Shown here: positions 25,174 through 33,956 of the stretch, one piece after another | How the letters are laid out: every line of letters starts with the position of its first letter | How positions within the stretch are numbered: position 1 is the stretch's first letter | NCBI GenBank assembly: GCA_016699675.1 | Contig: CP064985.1 | Span: 1,488,001-1,552,000 of the forward strand | DNA length: 64,000 nt | Direction: 5' to 3' | From: Austwickia sp. | Lineage (GTDB): Bacteria; Actinomycetota; Actinomycetes; Actinomycetales; Dermatophilaceae | The notes under the pieces: generated by a model | Database searches by the model: none | The model's input: the letters and a program-made list of their open reading frames with translations, nothing else | What the model was told of the DNA's origin: nothing | Position numbers and translations under genes: made by a program

Positions 25174-26241
25174 TTAGCGGGAGGTGGCCGGTGCCGTGCT
25201 CATTCCGGCGGGACCGGTATTGTCGGTCCTCACCACGTTGGAGAGGAGCGGGCGCGGGGCCACGACGTACCCGCCCGTCTTCTTCGTCGACCGTACGACG
25301 TTGGCGGTGAACACGTTCCGGTCCCCCCATCCGGAGAGGATGCGGTGCGTCTGGAAGCCGTCCACGGGGCTGTTGGTCACCACGTTGCCGCTGATCAGCC
25401 ACTCGTTGCCCTTGACGTCGACGGCCGAGTCGGCTGCGGTGATCGACAAACCGTCAATGGAGTTGCCGACCAGCTTGCCGCCCGTCGTGCCCTCCTTGAG
25501 GTCCACGGCCTCCGCGGTCGTCCCGGAGATGGTGTTCCCCGAGATCAGGTTCCGGTCGCTGCGGTCGGGAGCACCACCGGTCACCGAGGACCAGTTGCTC
25601 TGCGCGGTGCCGACGTAGATTCCTTCGCCGTACCGCTTGCTGCGCAACCCAGTCCCCCGGATCACGTTGCCGACGACCTGGTTGTCGCTGCTGGCCCGGC
25701 GCAGGTGGATGGCCTCGTCGCCGATGGCCGCCACGGTCAGCCCCGAGATGACCGTGTGCTGAACGCGGTCGGCCATGACGCCCTTCTGACCGTTGCGGAC
25801 GGTGAAGCCGCTGACGCGCCAGTACGAGGCGCCGTCGAGATGGAGCACGTAGCCGTTGCTCTTGCCGCCCGCGTCGAGGATCGCGTCCGCGCTGCCGCAG
25901 AGGGTGATCGGCGCGTTCGCCGTACCGCTGGTCCGTGCCACGAACCGCCCCGCATACACGCCCGGTCGCAGGGCGATGACCGCCCCCGGGCGGGCGGCCG
26001 CCAACGCCCGCGTGAGCTCCTTCGCGGTGCCCACCGTCACGGTGGGGTCCTGACACCCAACAGCGGAGGGGCTCGTCACGGTCGGGAGGCCGGCGGCCGC
26101 AACAGCAGGGACGGCGCAGCCGACGGACAGGGCGACACCGGAGATCGCGGCGGCGGCCCATCGCCGCAGGTCATGGGTCCGGCGGGCGTGGGGAGCGGCC
26201 GGACGAGGGCAGGCGAAAGCAGCAGAAGAAGGCGTGGCCAT
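25174..26241 (-). CDS. Secreted right-handed beta-helix protein
   Basis: 355 residues from ATG. It has an arginine-rich N-terminus, a signal peptide (WAAAAISGVALSVGCAVPAVA, about residues 28-48) and then a parallel beta-helix domain with repeated N-x-I/V-x-G-N turns (VVGNVIRG, LISGNTISG, LVGNSIDG, LISGNVVTN). The fold occurs in pectate lyases, polysaccharide lyases of other families and mannuronan C5-epimerases; no family-specific catalytic set is evident by eye. It is a paralogue of the next gene (compare RNGQKGVMADR and RNAQKGVMVDA; GEGIYVGTAQSNW and GEGVYVGTAKSNW). It is probably the last gene of the synthase operon. Confidence 0.82.
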   Translation of the reverse strand: MATPSSAAFACPRPAAPHARRTHDLRRWAAAAISGVALSVGCAVPAVAAAGLPTVTSPSAVGCQDPTVTVGTAKELTRALAAARPGAVIALRPGVYAGRFVARTSGTANAPITLCGSADAILDAGGKSNGYVLHLDGASYWRVSGFTVRNGQKGVMADRVQHTVISGLTVAAIGDEAIHLRRASSDNQVVGNVIRGTGLRSKRYGEGIYVGTAQSNWSSVTGGAPDRSDRNLISGNTISGTTAEAVDLKEGTTGGKLVGNSIDGLSITAADSAVDVKGNEWLISGNVVTNSPVDGFQTHRILSGWGDRNVFTANVVRSTKKTGGYVVAPRPLLSNVVRTDNTGPAGMSTAPATSR

Positions 26242-26347
26242 GTGGGGACTCTCGGAACAGGTGCGGTGTAGGGGCACCGTCCCGATCGGCCGTCCAAGGT
26301 CACGCTTTAGCCCGAGTGACCGTGACGAAAACCGGACAACTCAGGCG

Positions 26348-27541
26348 TCAGCTGCAGCCCTTCTTGCTCACCTGCATGCCGTCGGCCGCCTCGTTCGAGC
26401 ACCGCACCACGTTTTCCAATGCGGGAGTAAGGCCCACGACGTACCCACCGCGGCCGCCCGAGACGACCTTGTTGTTCTCGAAGAGATTGTGGGTCCCCCA
26501 GCCGGCGAGAATTTCGTGCGTCTGGAACGCGTCCTTCGGCGGATCGGCGACCTTGTTGCCGCTGACTCGCCACGCGTTGCCCTTGACGTTGACCGTGGTC
26601 TCCGTATCGACGATGCCGCGGCCGTCGAACTCGTTGTTGACCACGAACCCGCTGATCGTGCCTTCCTTGATGTCGACGCTCTCGGCGGTCGTCTCGCTGA
26701 TCCGATTCCCCGCCACCACGTTGCGATCGCTGCGGTCCGGCGCGCACCCGCTGATGTCGCACCAGTTGCTCTTCGCGGTCCCGACGTAGACGCCTTCGCC
26801 GAACTGCGGCTTGCGCTTGCCCGTCTGCGCGATCGTGTTGCCGGCGACGACGCTGTCCGTCGTGGCCCGCCGCAGGTGAATGCCCTCGTCGCCGATCTCC
26901 CGCACGATCAGACCCTGCACGACCAGGTGATCCGAGGCGTCCACCATCACGCCCTTCTGGGCGTTGCGCACCGTGAATCCGACGAGCCGCCAGTACGACC
27001 CCCGATCCACGTGGAACCCGTAACCGGACTCCACGCTCCCCGCGTCCAGCACCGCGCCGGGCCCCCCGCAGACCCAGATCGGCTTGTCCTGCTCACCGCG
27101 GGCGCTCCCGGTGAACTTGCCCTGGTAGGTGCCGTCCGCCAGGCCGATCACGGTCCCGGGCGCGGCGGCGCTCAGGGCGGCGCGCAGCTCCGAGGACGTG
27201 CTCACCCGCACGGTGGCCTCCGGACAGGTCACCGGGGTCACGACGGGTACCTCGCCGGGCCGGGCTGCGCTGGCGTCCGGCGGAAGGGTCGCGGTGATGC
27301 TCCCCGACGGCGAGGGCTCGGTGGTCTGGGTCGGAGACGGCGAGGGACGGGCCTGATCTGGGGTTTCGGCGCGGTGCCGAGCCCACCAGAAGGCCGCGAT
27401 GGAGGCGATCACCACCGCCACCACCGCAGCAAGCACCACCCAGCGCGGCGTGTGCCGGTGGTCGGGGCGAGCCGTGTCCTCGCTCCCCCCGCCCGGCGTC
27501 GCCTGACCCTCGGCGTCCCGACCCTCGGTCCCCGGGCTCAC
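26348..27541 (-). CDS. Membrane-anchored right-handed beta-helix protein
   Basis: 397 residues from GTG, whose first bases overlap the stop of the upstream gene (GTGA). One membrane helix near the N-terminus (WVVLAAVVAVVIASIAAFWW, about residues 33-52), a Pro/Ser/Thr-rich linker, then a beta-helix domain with the conserved segments VCGGPGAVLDAG, EIGDEGIHLRRATTDS, GEGVYVGTAKSNW and VDIKEGT. The protein should face the outside with its helix next to the membrane. The common REIGDEGIHLRR and DLKEGT/DIKEGT motifs shared with the paralogue are candidate active-site segments; this is inference. Confidence 0.82.
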   Translation of the reverse strand: MSPGTEGRDAEGQATPGGGSEDTARPDHRHTPRWVVLAAVVAVVIASIAAFWWARHRAETPDQARPSPSPTQTTEPSPSGSITATLPPDASAARPGEVPVVTPVTCPEATVRVSTSSELRAALSAAAPGTVIGLADGTYQGKFTGSARGEQDKPIWVCGGPGAVLDAGSVESGYGFHVDRGSYWRLVGFTVRNAQKGVMVDASDHLVVQGLIVREIGDEGIHLRRATTDSVVAGNTIAQTGKRKPQFGEGVYVGTAKSNWCDISGCAPDRSDRNVVAGNRISETTAESVDIKEGTISGFVVNNEFDGRGIVDTETTVNVKGNAWRVSGNKVADPPKDAFQTHEILAGWGTHNLFENNKVVSGGRGGYVVGLTPALENVVRCSNEAADGMQVSKKGCS

Positions 27542-29865
27542 GAGCCGCCCGCGGCCGGCTGCATCGTGGCGCCGGTTCCGGCGGTACGCCGTGCGGACGG
27601 GCCCACCGGCTGGCGCGCGGCGACCGGCATCGTCTCGGCGTACGGGTGCCGCTTCCGCCACCGCCGATCCCGACCGCGAATCCCCGTCGCGACGACAATC
27701 CCGGCCAGGACCAGCCACAACACGGTCAGCGGCGCGAGCACGCGACGTACGGCGACACCCAGCGGCTTCGACACCGACCAGCCCTCGATCTTGTTGTCCA
27801 GCTCGACGCGGACGCTGTCCATGCCTTCAGCACGGCGTACGTCGAGCGCCGCGGGCCCCTCCCCCGTCAGCGTGTTGCCCTTGACCGTCACGCCGTGCGC
27901 CGGCCCGAGCACGGTCACCGCGTGGGTGCTAGCACCCTCGACGAGGTTCTCGGAGACGGCGGCCTCGGAGCCGCGGACGTACAGGCCCGTGGGAGCGCCG
28001 GCGACCTTGTTGTGGGCGATGGTGGTGGACCGTACGCCGTCGCGCACGACGATCCCCTGCCGCGCCGCGCCCTCGACGGTGTTGCCGGCGACCTGCACCT
28101 CGCTCGCCGCCGAGCGGACGACGATGCCGACCTGCTGGCCTTGCACGTCGTTGTCCTTGACCTCCACGCGTCGACCGCCGACGACCGCCACCCCGTAACG
28201 GCCGTTGTCGGCCACCAGGCTCTCCGCGAGCTTGGCGTCGCCGTTGGCCTGGGTCGAACTCCCAGCGGCGTTCGGGCCGCTCGCCAGGGGCGCGCCCGAG
28301 AGCAGCACCCCATCGCGGGCGTTCTGCACCGCCTGGACCTGGGACAACGTGATGCCGGTCGTGGCGCGGGCCACGACCACTCCGTCGCCGCGGTTGCGCT
28401 CCGAGCGCAGGTCGGTCACCGCCGCCCGCGTCACGTCGCGGTGCAGCACCAGGCCGTCGACCCGGCTGTTGCGGATCGTGGAACCCGAGATCGTGGCGCC
28501 GTCGACGCCGGAGAGGTAGAGCCCGAACGCGTCGTCGTCGACCGTCAGGCCGCGCAGGACGACGCTCGAGGCGGGCGCCGGCGTGGTGTTCTGCGCCTGA
28601 CCCGCGACGTCCGGGAGCAGCACCTGTCCCGCGGGCTGCAGCTTGTCGAGGGCCACCGGCGCCGGATTGGCCTGCGCCTCGGCCTTCGCGTCGCGACGCG
28701 CCTCGACCTTCGCCGGGATGGACGGCTGGCCCGCCGCCTTCGCCGCCGCGGCGGCCGCGGCCGCCCTGCGAGCCGTCTCCGCAGCCGCGTCCGCGGTCAG
28801 GGCCTTCTCCTTGGCCGCCGCCTCCGCAGCGATCTTGGCGAGTTCGGTCCCGCTGGCCAGGGCCAGGTCCCGGGAGGCCGCGGCGCCGTGCTCGTCACCG
28901 CCGAGCACGGCGAGGCCGCCCGTCCGCCCGCTCCAGAAGCCCAGGCTCGTCAACGTGACCGTGTCGGCCACCACGCCCCCGCCGTCCGAACGGACGTACG
29001 CGCGCCCGTCCTCGGTGTGGGTGTCGACCGCCTTCGCCGTACGGTCCCAGCTCGTCACCGTCAACGGCGCCGCCGCCGTGCCCACCATCTCGAGCTTGCC
29101 GCCGTCGTTGACGATCGAGGCGAAACCCGCGGCGTCCGACGCCATCCGGAGCGTGGTCGGCTCCTGGCCACCGAGGTGCAGCGTCGCCCCCGGCTGGACC
29201 ACCACGTGCTGGCCGAGCAGGTAGACGCCGGGCTCCGTCCGCGCGAACCCCTTGGGGGCGAGCTTGAGGAGGTCGGCGACCGTGTACGGCGCCGCGCGCT
29301 CGGTGAGAACCAGCGTGTGTCGATCCCCGGAGACGACGTCGTAGGGGAACGTCATCGGCTGCTTGCTCCAGCGCATGGCGGCCGTGAACGAGCGCACCTG
29401 GGTGAGGCGTCGGTCCTCGGCGGCGACCAGGCCGCTCTCCCGCTCGGCGTCCCCGCCGTACGGGGCCCGCCCGGCGTCGACGATCTCCCCGCTGCCGTCG
29501 TCCGGGGTCGCGCCCATGCCGGCCAAGCCACCGGACCCGGCACCGCCAGCGGCCGGGCTGGGCGCGGCCGATGCCTGCGGCTGAGACTGGGGCTCCGCGG
29601 GGGCGTTCGAGGCGGCCTGCGAGGGCGGGGGCGAAGCCGCCTGCGTGCGCTGGGCGCCGGGCAGCGGGCCCGCGGTGCGGGCCGCCCCGGCCGAGGGGGA
29701 AGCGTCCGACGAGGGGACCGCCGACGACGAGGCGCTGCTCGCGGTCGCGAGGGCACCTTCGCTCGTAGCGGTCGAGGGCGCCGTCAGCGCGCCCATGGCG
29801 CCGAACCCCACGGGCACCATCACGGCTGCTACGACGGCGAGGGTCGTCTTGGCCTGGCGCCTCAT
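27538..29865 (-). CDS. Large beta-helix protein with signal peptide and C-terminal membrane anchor
   Basis: 775 residues from ATG that overlaps the preceding stop by one base (TGATG). It has a signal peptide (about residues 7-28), an Ala/Ser/Pro-rich spacer to about residue 125, a beta-helix domain interrupted by an Ala/Lys-rich helical insert (about residues 350-410), and repeats such as GLYLSGVDGATISGSTIRNS and VAVVGGRRVEVKDNDVQGQQ. A membrane helix (LTVLWLVLAGIVVATGIRG, about residues 712-730) and a basic tail end the protein. The general layout (Alg8-type synthase followed by beta-helix proteins) recalls alginate systems, where AlgG is a beta-helix C5-epimerase. Activity is not provable from sequence. 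Confidence 0.82.
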   Translation of the reverse strand: MRRQAKTTLAVVAAVMVPVGFGAMGALTAPSTATSEGALATASSASSSAVPSSDASPSAGAARTAGPLPGAQRTQAASPPPSQAASNAPAEPQSQPQASAAPSPAAGGAGSGGLAGMGATPDDGSGEIVDAGRAPYGGDAERESGLVAAEDRRLTQVRSFTAAMRWSKQPMTFPYDVVSGDRHTLVLTERAAPYTVADLLKLAPKGFARTEPGVYLLGQHVVVQPGATLHLGGQEPTTLRMASDAAGFASIVNDGGKLEMVGTAAAPLTVTSWDRTAKAVDTHTEDGRAYVRSDGGGVVADTVTLTSLGFWSGRTGGLAVLGGDEHGAAASRDLALASGTELAKIAAEAAAKEKALTADAAAETARRAAAAAAAAKAAGQPSIPAKVEARRDAKAEAQANPAPVALDKLQPAGQVLLPDVAGQAQNTTPAPASSVVLRGLTVDDDAFGLYLSGVDGATISGSTIRNSRVDGLVLHRDVTRAAVTDLRSERNRGDGVVVARATTGITLSQVQAVQNARDGVLLSGAPLASGPNAAGSSTQANGDAKLAESLVADNGRYGVAVVGGRRVEVKDNDVQGQQVGIVVRSAASEVQVAGNTVEGAARQGIVVRDGVRSTTIAHNKVAGAPTGLYVRGSEAAVSENLVEGASTHAVTVLGPAHGVTVKGNTLTGEGPAALDVRRAEGMDSVRVELDNKIEGWSVSKPLGVAVRRVLAPLTVLWLVLAGIVVATGIRGRDRRWRKRHPYAETMPVAARQPVGPSARRTAGTGATMQPAAGGS

Positions 29866-30338
29866 CAGGCGACCGCCTCCTCAGGTTGGCGCGGCATGGG
29901 GCCGGCATCGACGCCGGAGTACGCCGCGTCCAGCGAGGCCGCACCCTGCCCCTCGCCCCCCACGGAGTCGGCCGAGCGGGTCAGCCAGCCCTGCTTGTTC
30001 ATGGTGACCAGCGCATAGAGCTTGATGGGCAGGGCGATGAAGATGACGACCAGCGCCACGAGCGGCAGAAGCAGTAGGTCGCCGGGGTTGCGGCGCAGAT
30101 GCGACGAGCCGCGGACCGCTCGGCCGAGCAGCATCCAGCCGACCGCGAGGACCATCGCCAGCAGCTCCCACGCCATGCGACTGAACAGCAGGTAGCCGAG
30201 GGTGATCGCCATCGTCAGCGGGGTGAAGACGATCTGCAGGACCGTGATCTTCGTGATGAAGGGGACCTGCCACAGCCAGCCCTTGTACATGGCCGTGAGG
30301 TAGCAGCGGTAGGAGTTTCTGCTCCACCGGACCCGCTG
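29865..30338 (-). pseudogene. C-terminal part of the IS-interrupted family 2 synthase
   Basis: 158 codons starting with the duplicated CAG. The residues QRVRWSRNSYRCYL are the QxxRW motif and its continuation, followed by three or four membrane helices (VLQIVFTPLTMAITLGYLL, ELLAMVLAVGWMLLGRA, LLLLPLVALVVIFIALPI). The N-terminal piece is at 31849-32727. An internal ATG at 30290 (MYKGWLWQ) could still give a 141-residue membrane peptide without catalytic parts. The stop overlaps the beta-helix gene by one base, so the original gene headed this operon. Confidence 0.88.
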
Positions 30339-30347
30339 CGGTGATTG

Positions 30348-31383
30348 TCAACGGCGGTGAGACCACTGGTCAGGATTTCTGTGTCTGTGTCTCCTTGGGG
30401 TCGGTGGTGGTGATGTGGCGGGGGGCTGGTTGATCCAGGCCTCGGCGGGAGGTGCTGGCGCGAGGGGTGACCGGGTAAATCGGTGCGGATTGGTGGCGTA
30501 TGCGGCGTTCAGTGTTTGTTGGCGCAGGTATTGGATGTGGGGCCAGGTGCCGTTGTGCACGCTGGCCGGTGTGTAGAACTTCAACCCGGAATGGTAGTGG
30601 TGGTTGTTGTAGTATTCTCGGAGGTCGTCGAGGAATTCTTGTGACTCCTTGATGGAGTCGAAGGAACCGGGATAGGCCGGGCAGTATTTCGTGGTCTTGA
30701 ACAGCGCTTCGGAGTACGGGTTGTCGTTCGAGACACGCGGCCGGGACAACGACCGGGTGATCCCGAGCCGTTCGTAGAGATCAGTGACAGTTCCTGCGAT
30801 CATCGCGGAACCGTTGTCTGAGTGAATCATCGCTGGAATGACACCGGCGAATCCTTCGATGCAGGCTGTGATGAATTCCTCGACGTACTCTTCCCGGGGC
30901 CCGGGGTATGACCGTGCGGCGGGCATCAGTCGGGAAAAGATGTCGATCATCATGAATCCGTAGTAGTAGTGGCCGCGGCGGGGACCAAGGAATGCAGTGA
31001 TGTCCCAAGAAGCGACCTGGCACGGTCCGGTCGCGTGCAAGTGGGGCGCCGCCCGCGGGGGGGTGCTTGGCCTGGGATCGGCGCTCGGTGAGCAGGTCCG
31101 CGGCGGCCAGGACGCGGTACATGGTCCGTGGGGAGGCTAGGTAGCAGCCGCGCTCCAGCAGCGTGTAGTAGACCTGGACCGGTGCCTTGTCGACGAATTC
31201 TGCACTGGTCAAGACCTCGATGATCTGGTCACGTTCTGCCGGGGCCAGCGCATTATGCGTCGGCCGGGGTAACGCCGGACCATGATGGAGTCGTTGAGGT
31301 TGCGCGGCGCGGTATTTCCCGGCCCGAGACAACCCCCACCAACTCACAGGCTGCCCGTGTGGATAGGTCGCCAGCGAGGTCAT
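30348..31383 (-). pseudogene. IS3 orfB transposase, frameshifted at a C7 run
   Basis: The 5' part (LPRPTHNALAPAERDQIIEV, then RTMYRVLAAADLLTERRSQAKHPP) is in one frame. The catalytic part is in another: CQVASWDITAFLGPRRGHYY (first Asp), AMIHSDNGSAMIAGTV (second Asp) and SNDNPYSEALFKTTKY (Glu). Seven C (gene strand; 31057-31063) where six would keep frame accounts for the break. Runs like this can also support slippage, so low-level expression is conceivable. Confidence 0.82.
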
Positions 31384-31395
31384 CCACGCAGGATG

Positions 31396-31766
31396 TTAAC
31401 GCCGTCCGGACCTGGTCGTGAGCGCCGAGCTCTCGGAGATCTGCTCCAAGAGCTCGAACGCTTTTCCCAGGGTCGCCACCGTCCGCTGAGAAGCCGCCAG
31501 CTCCGCCTCCAAAGCAGACACCCGATTCTGCAACGTGGCGACCCGGTCGGCGCGTTTGCGCTGCGCCCGCGCAGCCTCACGCTCGGGCTGGGCACGCCAC
31601 TTGGTGATATGACTGGAATACAACCCATGCCCGCGCAGAAAGCGCCCTTCTTCCCTTCCGGGGTGGCATCGTAGTCCCGCACAAACTCAGCCTTTTGGGC
31701 AGCTGTGAACACGCGACGCTGGGGGCGAGCAGGCTGGGCCGGACGGTCGGCCTGAGTCATGGTCAT
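31396..31766 (-). pseudogene. IS3 orfA, frameshifted
   Basis: Starts MTMTQADRPAQPARPQRRVF, breaks after DYDATPEGKKGAF (about 31637, one base missing), and continues in the next frame as LRGHGLYSSHITKWRAQPE and a leucine-zipper region (RVSALEAELAASQRTVATLG) to SALTTRSGRR. This is the DNA-binding half of the transposase. Confidence 0.82.
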
Positions 31767-31848
31767 GGCAAGTCCTCACGGGTCGTGCCCTCCACGGTCC
31801 TACACAACTTTCGAACCGAGTGGTCTCACCCCAGGCTGGCACGGAGGG

Positions 31849-32727
31849 CTGCTTCACGAAGGCCTGGAAGGTATCCGGGAACATCGACAGCGCGTGCGCG
31901 GTGCTCTGGTGCACCGCCTTGTAGCCGGAGGCCAACACGAGCCAGGTCAGCCGCCCGTCGTCGCCCGAGACGCACCGCTTGCCCAGGAAGAACTCGTCCT
32001 CAAGGTTCGCCAGGACGGGCAGGACCACGTCCCGCCGGTAGACACCCGTCCGCCCGGACACGCACGCGACGGCCCCCGCCGCGCCCATGGCGGGCACGTA
32101 GTCGAGATAGCGGAGGTTGACCAGCCAGTCCGCCACCCGCCGCCAGACGCTGCTTTCGCGCTGGTAGACGTTCTGCCGCGTGCTCACCGCGCCCACGTCC
32201 GGGTCGGCGAACGGCATCTGGACCGCCTCGAGGAGCCCCGGCAACCATCGGGTGTCCGAGTCCACGAGGACCAGCAGGTCGAACCTAGCCAGGCGGATGC
32301 CGACCCCGAGCGCCGAGCGCTTGCCGGCGTGCCGGAACAGCACGGGGCGGACGCGCGGGTCGGCGCGTTCGACGATGCGCCCGTAGGCGACCGTGTCGGC
32401 GACGTCGAGCACGATGATGACCTCGTCCGGATCCTGCTCGAGCCACGTATCCAAGCAGGCCATGAGGATGTCGGGGTCCTCGTGGTAGGACGGCACCACG
32501 ACCGAGGTCGTCCCCCGGTGGTCGGTCACGATCGGCCTGGCCCGGTGGGACAGGATGAAGCGATAGAGCCAGATGGCCCACACGATCACGCCCGCCACGG
32601 CAAGCGGAAAGCGCGCTCCAAGTTCAGGGAAAACCGGCAATGTCACTCGATGCGTCGCTATCGTTGACCACCAGTCACCGGGGTCCAGACGCAGTTGCGC
32701 GATGAACTCGTGTGACGGCAGGGTCAT
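31849..32727 (-). pseudogene. N-terminal part of the IS-interrupted family 2 synthase (Alg8/HasA-like)
   Basis: 293 codons from ATG with AGAGAGGA ahead. Two membrane helices come first (about residues 36-60), then the GT-A domain: TSVVVPSYHEDPDILMACLD, VIIVLDVADT, LLVLVDSDTRWLPGLLEAV (DxD) and the EDEFFLGKRCVSGDDGRLTW region with the catalytic acid. It ends FQAFVKQ, where Q is the first residue of QxxRW; the rest is at 29865-30338. The joined protein would be 449 residues with all motifs of a processive synthase. As it stands no complete enzyme can be made unless the IS excises precisely. Confidence 0.9.
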
Positions 32728-33170
32728 GCGCGTCCTCTCTGAGGGGCCGTGTTGTTCCGTCGCCGGCGCCGCACGCTGTGGACCGGTCCCGGCGGCGGAT
32801 CCGTCGAGGCTCGCGGCCTTCGGCGGACGTTCAAAACGGGCGTGCAGGTTCGTTTGGGATTCAACACGACTCGGCTCCGAAACGCATCTTGGCTCCGGGC
32901 CGCAGGGCCCTTCCAGCCCTCCCCATGGGTGCCGCGGGGACGACGCCTCGCGACGAAAGACGAGGTCGTGGCGAGACCCGCTCGCTCGGCCGAGCGGCCG
33001 GTGAAGATTTCACATAGCGGGATTCGCTGTTATCACCATTTAGACAACGCGGGTCGGCGACGCGCCGCCGGGACGTCGCGGCGGGCGACCAGAGTGGACG
33101 GACGACGACGGCGGGGGGAACGGCCGTCAGGCCGTTCCCCCCGCCGTCGTGTGCCGCGTGGGTCTGTGCG
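32728..33170. other. Intergenic region between synthase operon and rplI
   Basis: 443 bases. It contains the promoter region for the minus-strand synthase operon, a less GC-rich stretch around 33000-33050, and the strong rplI terminator at 33105-33150. No gene is convincing. Confidence 0.55.
33105..33150 (-). terminator. Strong terminator of the rpsF-ssb-rpsR-rplI operon
   Basis: A perfect 21-bp stem (33105-33125 with 33130-33150) with loop GTCA, 21 bases after the rplI stop codon. The stem contains six G/C pairs in a row (GGGGGG:CCCCCC). It is the clearest hairpin in the window. Confidence 0.9.
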
Positions 33171-33614
33171 TCAGGCCTGCGTGACCTGCAGCTTCAGGTT
33201 CGCGGTGATCTCCGGGTGGAGCCGCACCGTGGCCGTGGCGTCGCCGAGCGAACGCACCGGCGTCGCGAACTCGATGGTCCGCTTGTCGATCTTCAGCCCC
33301 TCGGCCGCCGCCGCGTCAGCGACATCGGCCTGGCTGACGGCCCCGAACAGCCGGCCGCTGGCACCGGAGCGGGCCTTGATCGTCAGCACCCGCGCCTCCA
33401 GCTGTCCGCGCAGGTCCTTGGCCGCGTCCAGGCTCTTCACGGCCCGCGTCTCCCGACCCTTGCGGATCGAGTCGACCTGCTTCTGACCGCCCTTGGTCCA
33501 CGGCGTGGCCAGGGAGCGCGGCAGCAGGAAGTTGCGGGCGTACCCGTCCTTGACCTCCACCACGTCACCCGCCGCGCCCAGACCGGACACCTCGTGCGTC
33601 AAGATGAGCTTCAT
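33171..33614 (-). CDS. rplI: 50S ribosomal protein L9
   Basis: 147 residues, the usual length. The N-terminal domain begins MKLILTHEVSGLGAAGDVVE and includes VKDGYARNFLLPRSLA, the bL9 signature. It binds 23S rRNA at the base of the L1 stalk. It is the last gene of the operon, with a strong ribosome binding site (GAGGAGGAAC) and a terminator after it. Confidence 0.97.
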   Translation of the reverse strand: MKLILTHEVSGLGAAGDVVEVKDGYARNFLLPRSLATPWTKGGQKQVDSIRKGRETRAVKSLDAAKDLRGQLEARVLTIKARSGASGRLFGAVSQADVADAAAAEGLKIDKRTIEFATPVRSLGDATATVRLHPEITANLKLQVTQA

Positions 33615-33648
33615 CTGTGTTCCTCCTCCTCGTCGCTTCGACGCCGGC

Positions 33649-33885
33649 TCAGCGGGCCGAGCTCGAGTACGGCAACAGCGCCATCTCGCGGGCGTTCTTG
33701 ACCGCCTTGGCGATCAACCGCTGCTCCTGAACCGATACCCCGGTCACCCGACGGGCACGAATCTTGCCCCGGTCCGAGATGAACTTGCGCAGCAGCGTGG
33801 TGTCCTTGTAGTCAATGTTCTCGATCTTGGCGACCTTCAACGGGTTCGCCTTCTTCTTCGGCTTACGCACAACGGGCTTGGCCAT
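33649..33885 (-). CDS. rpsR: 30S ribosomal protein S18 (cysteine-free form)
   Basis: 78 residues, MAKPVVRKPKKKANPLKVAK..., with the family core IDYKDTTLLRKFISDRGKIR and ARRVTGVSVQEQRLIAKAVK. There is no cysteine, so it is the zinc-independent (C-minus) type. In mycobacteria the S18 in this operon has CxxC and the C-minus copy is under zinc control; here the operon copy is C-minus. It lies 34 bases upstream of rplI. Confidence 0.97.
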   Translation of the reverse strand: MAKPVVRKPKKKANPLKVAKIENIDYKDTTLLRKFISDRGKIRARRVTGVSVQEQRLIAKAVKNAREMALLPYSSSAR

Positions 33886-33956
33886 CGTGGTGCTCTCCTT
33901 TGTCCTTGAGAGCCCGGGGTCTCACCCCCGGGATGGAAGTTCTGGAAATAGATGAA

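Larger units (their letters stand above)
30339..31848. mobile_element. IS3-family element inserted in the synthase gene, 3-bp target duplication
   Basis: The element is flanked by CTG (30336-30338 and 31849-31851; CAG on the gene strand), and deleting it with one copy restores a continuous reading frame. Inverted ends share GGTGAGACCACT about 18 bases inside each edge. It carries orfA and orfB on the minus strand, each with one frameshift, so the insertion is probably fixed. Confidence 0.85.

Noticed and set aside
29865..30290. A separate 141-residue membrane protein gene
   Set aside because: It is the C-terminal part of the interrupted synthase; its sequence before the internal ATG continues into QRVRW in phase.
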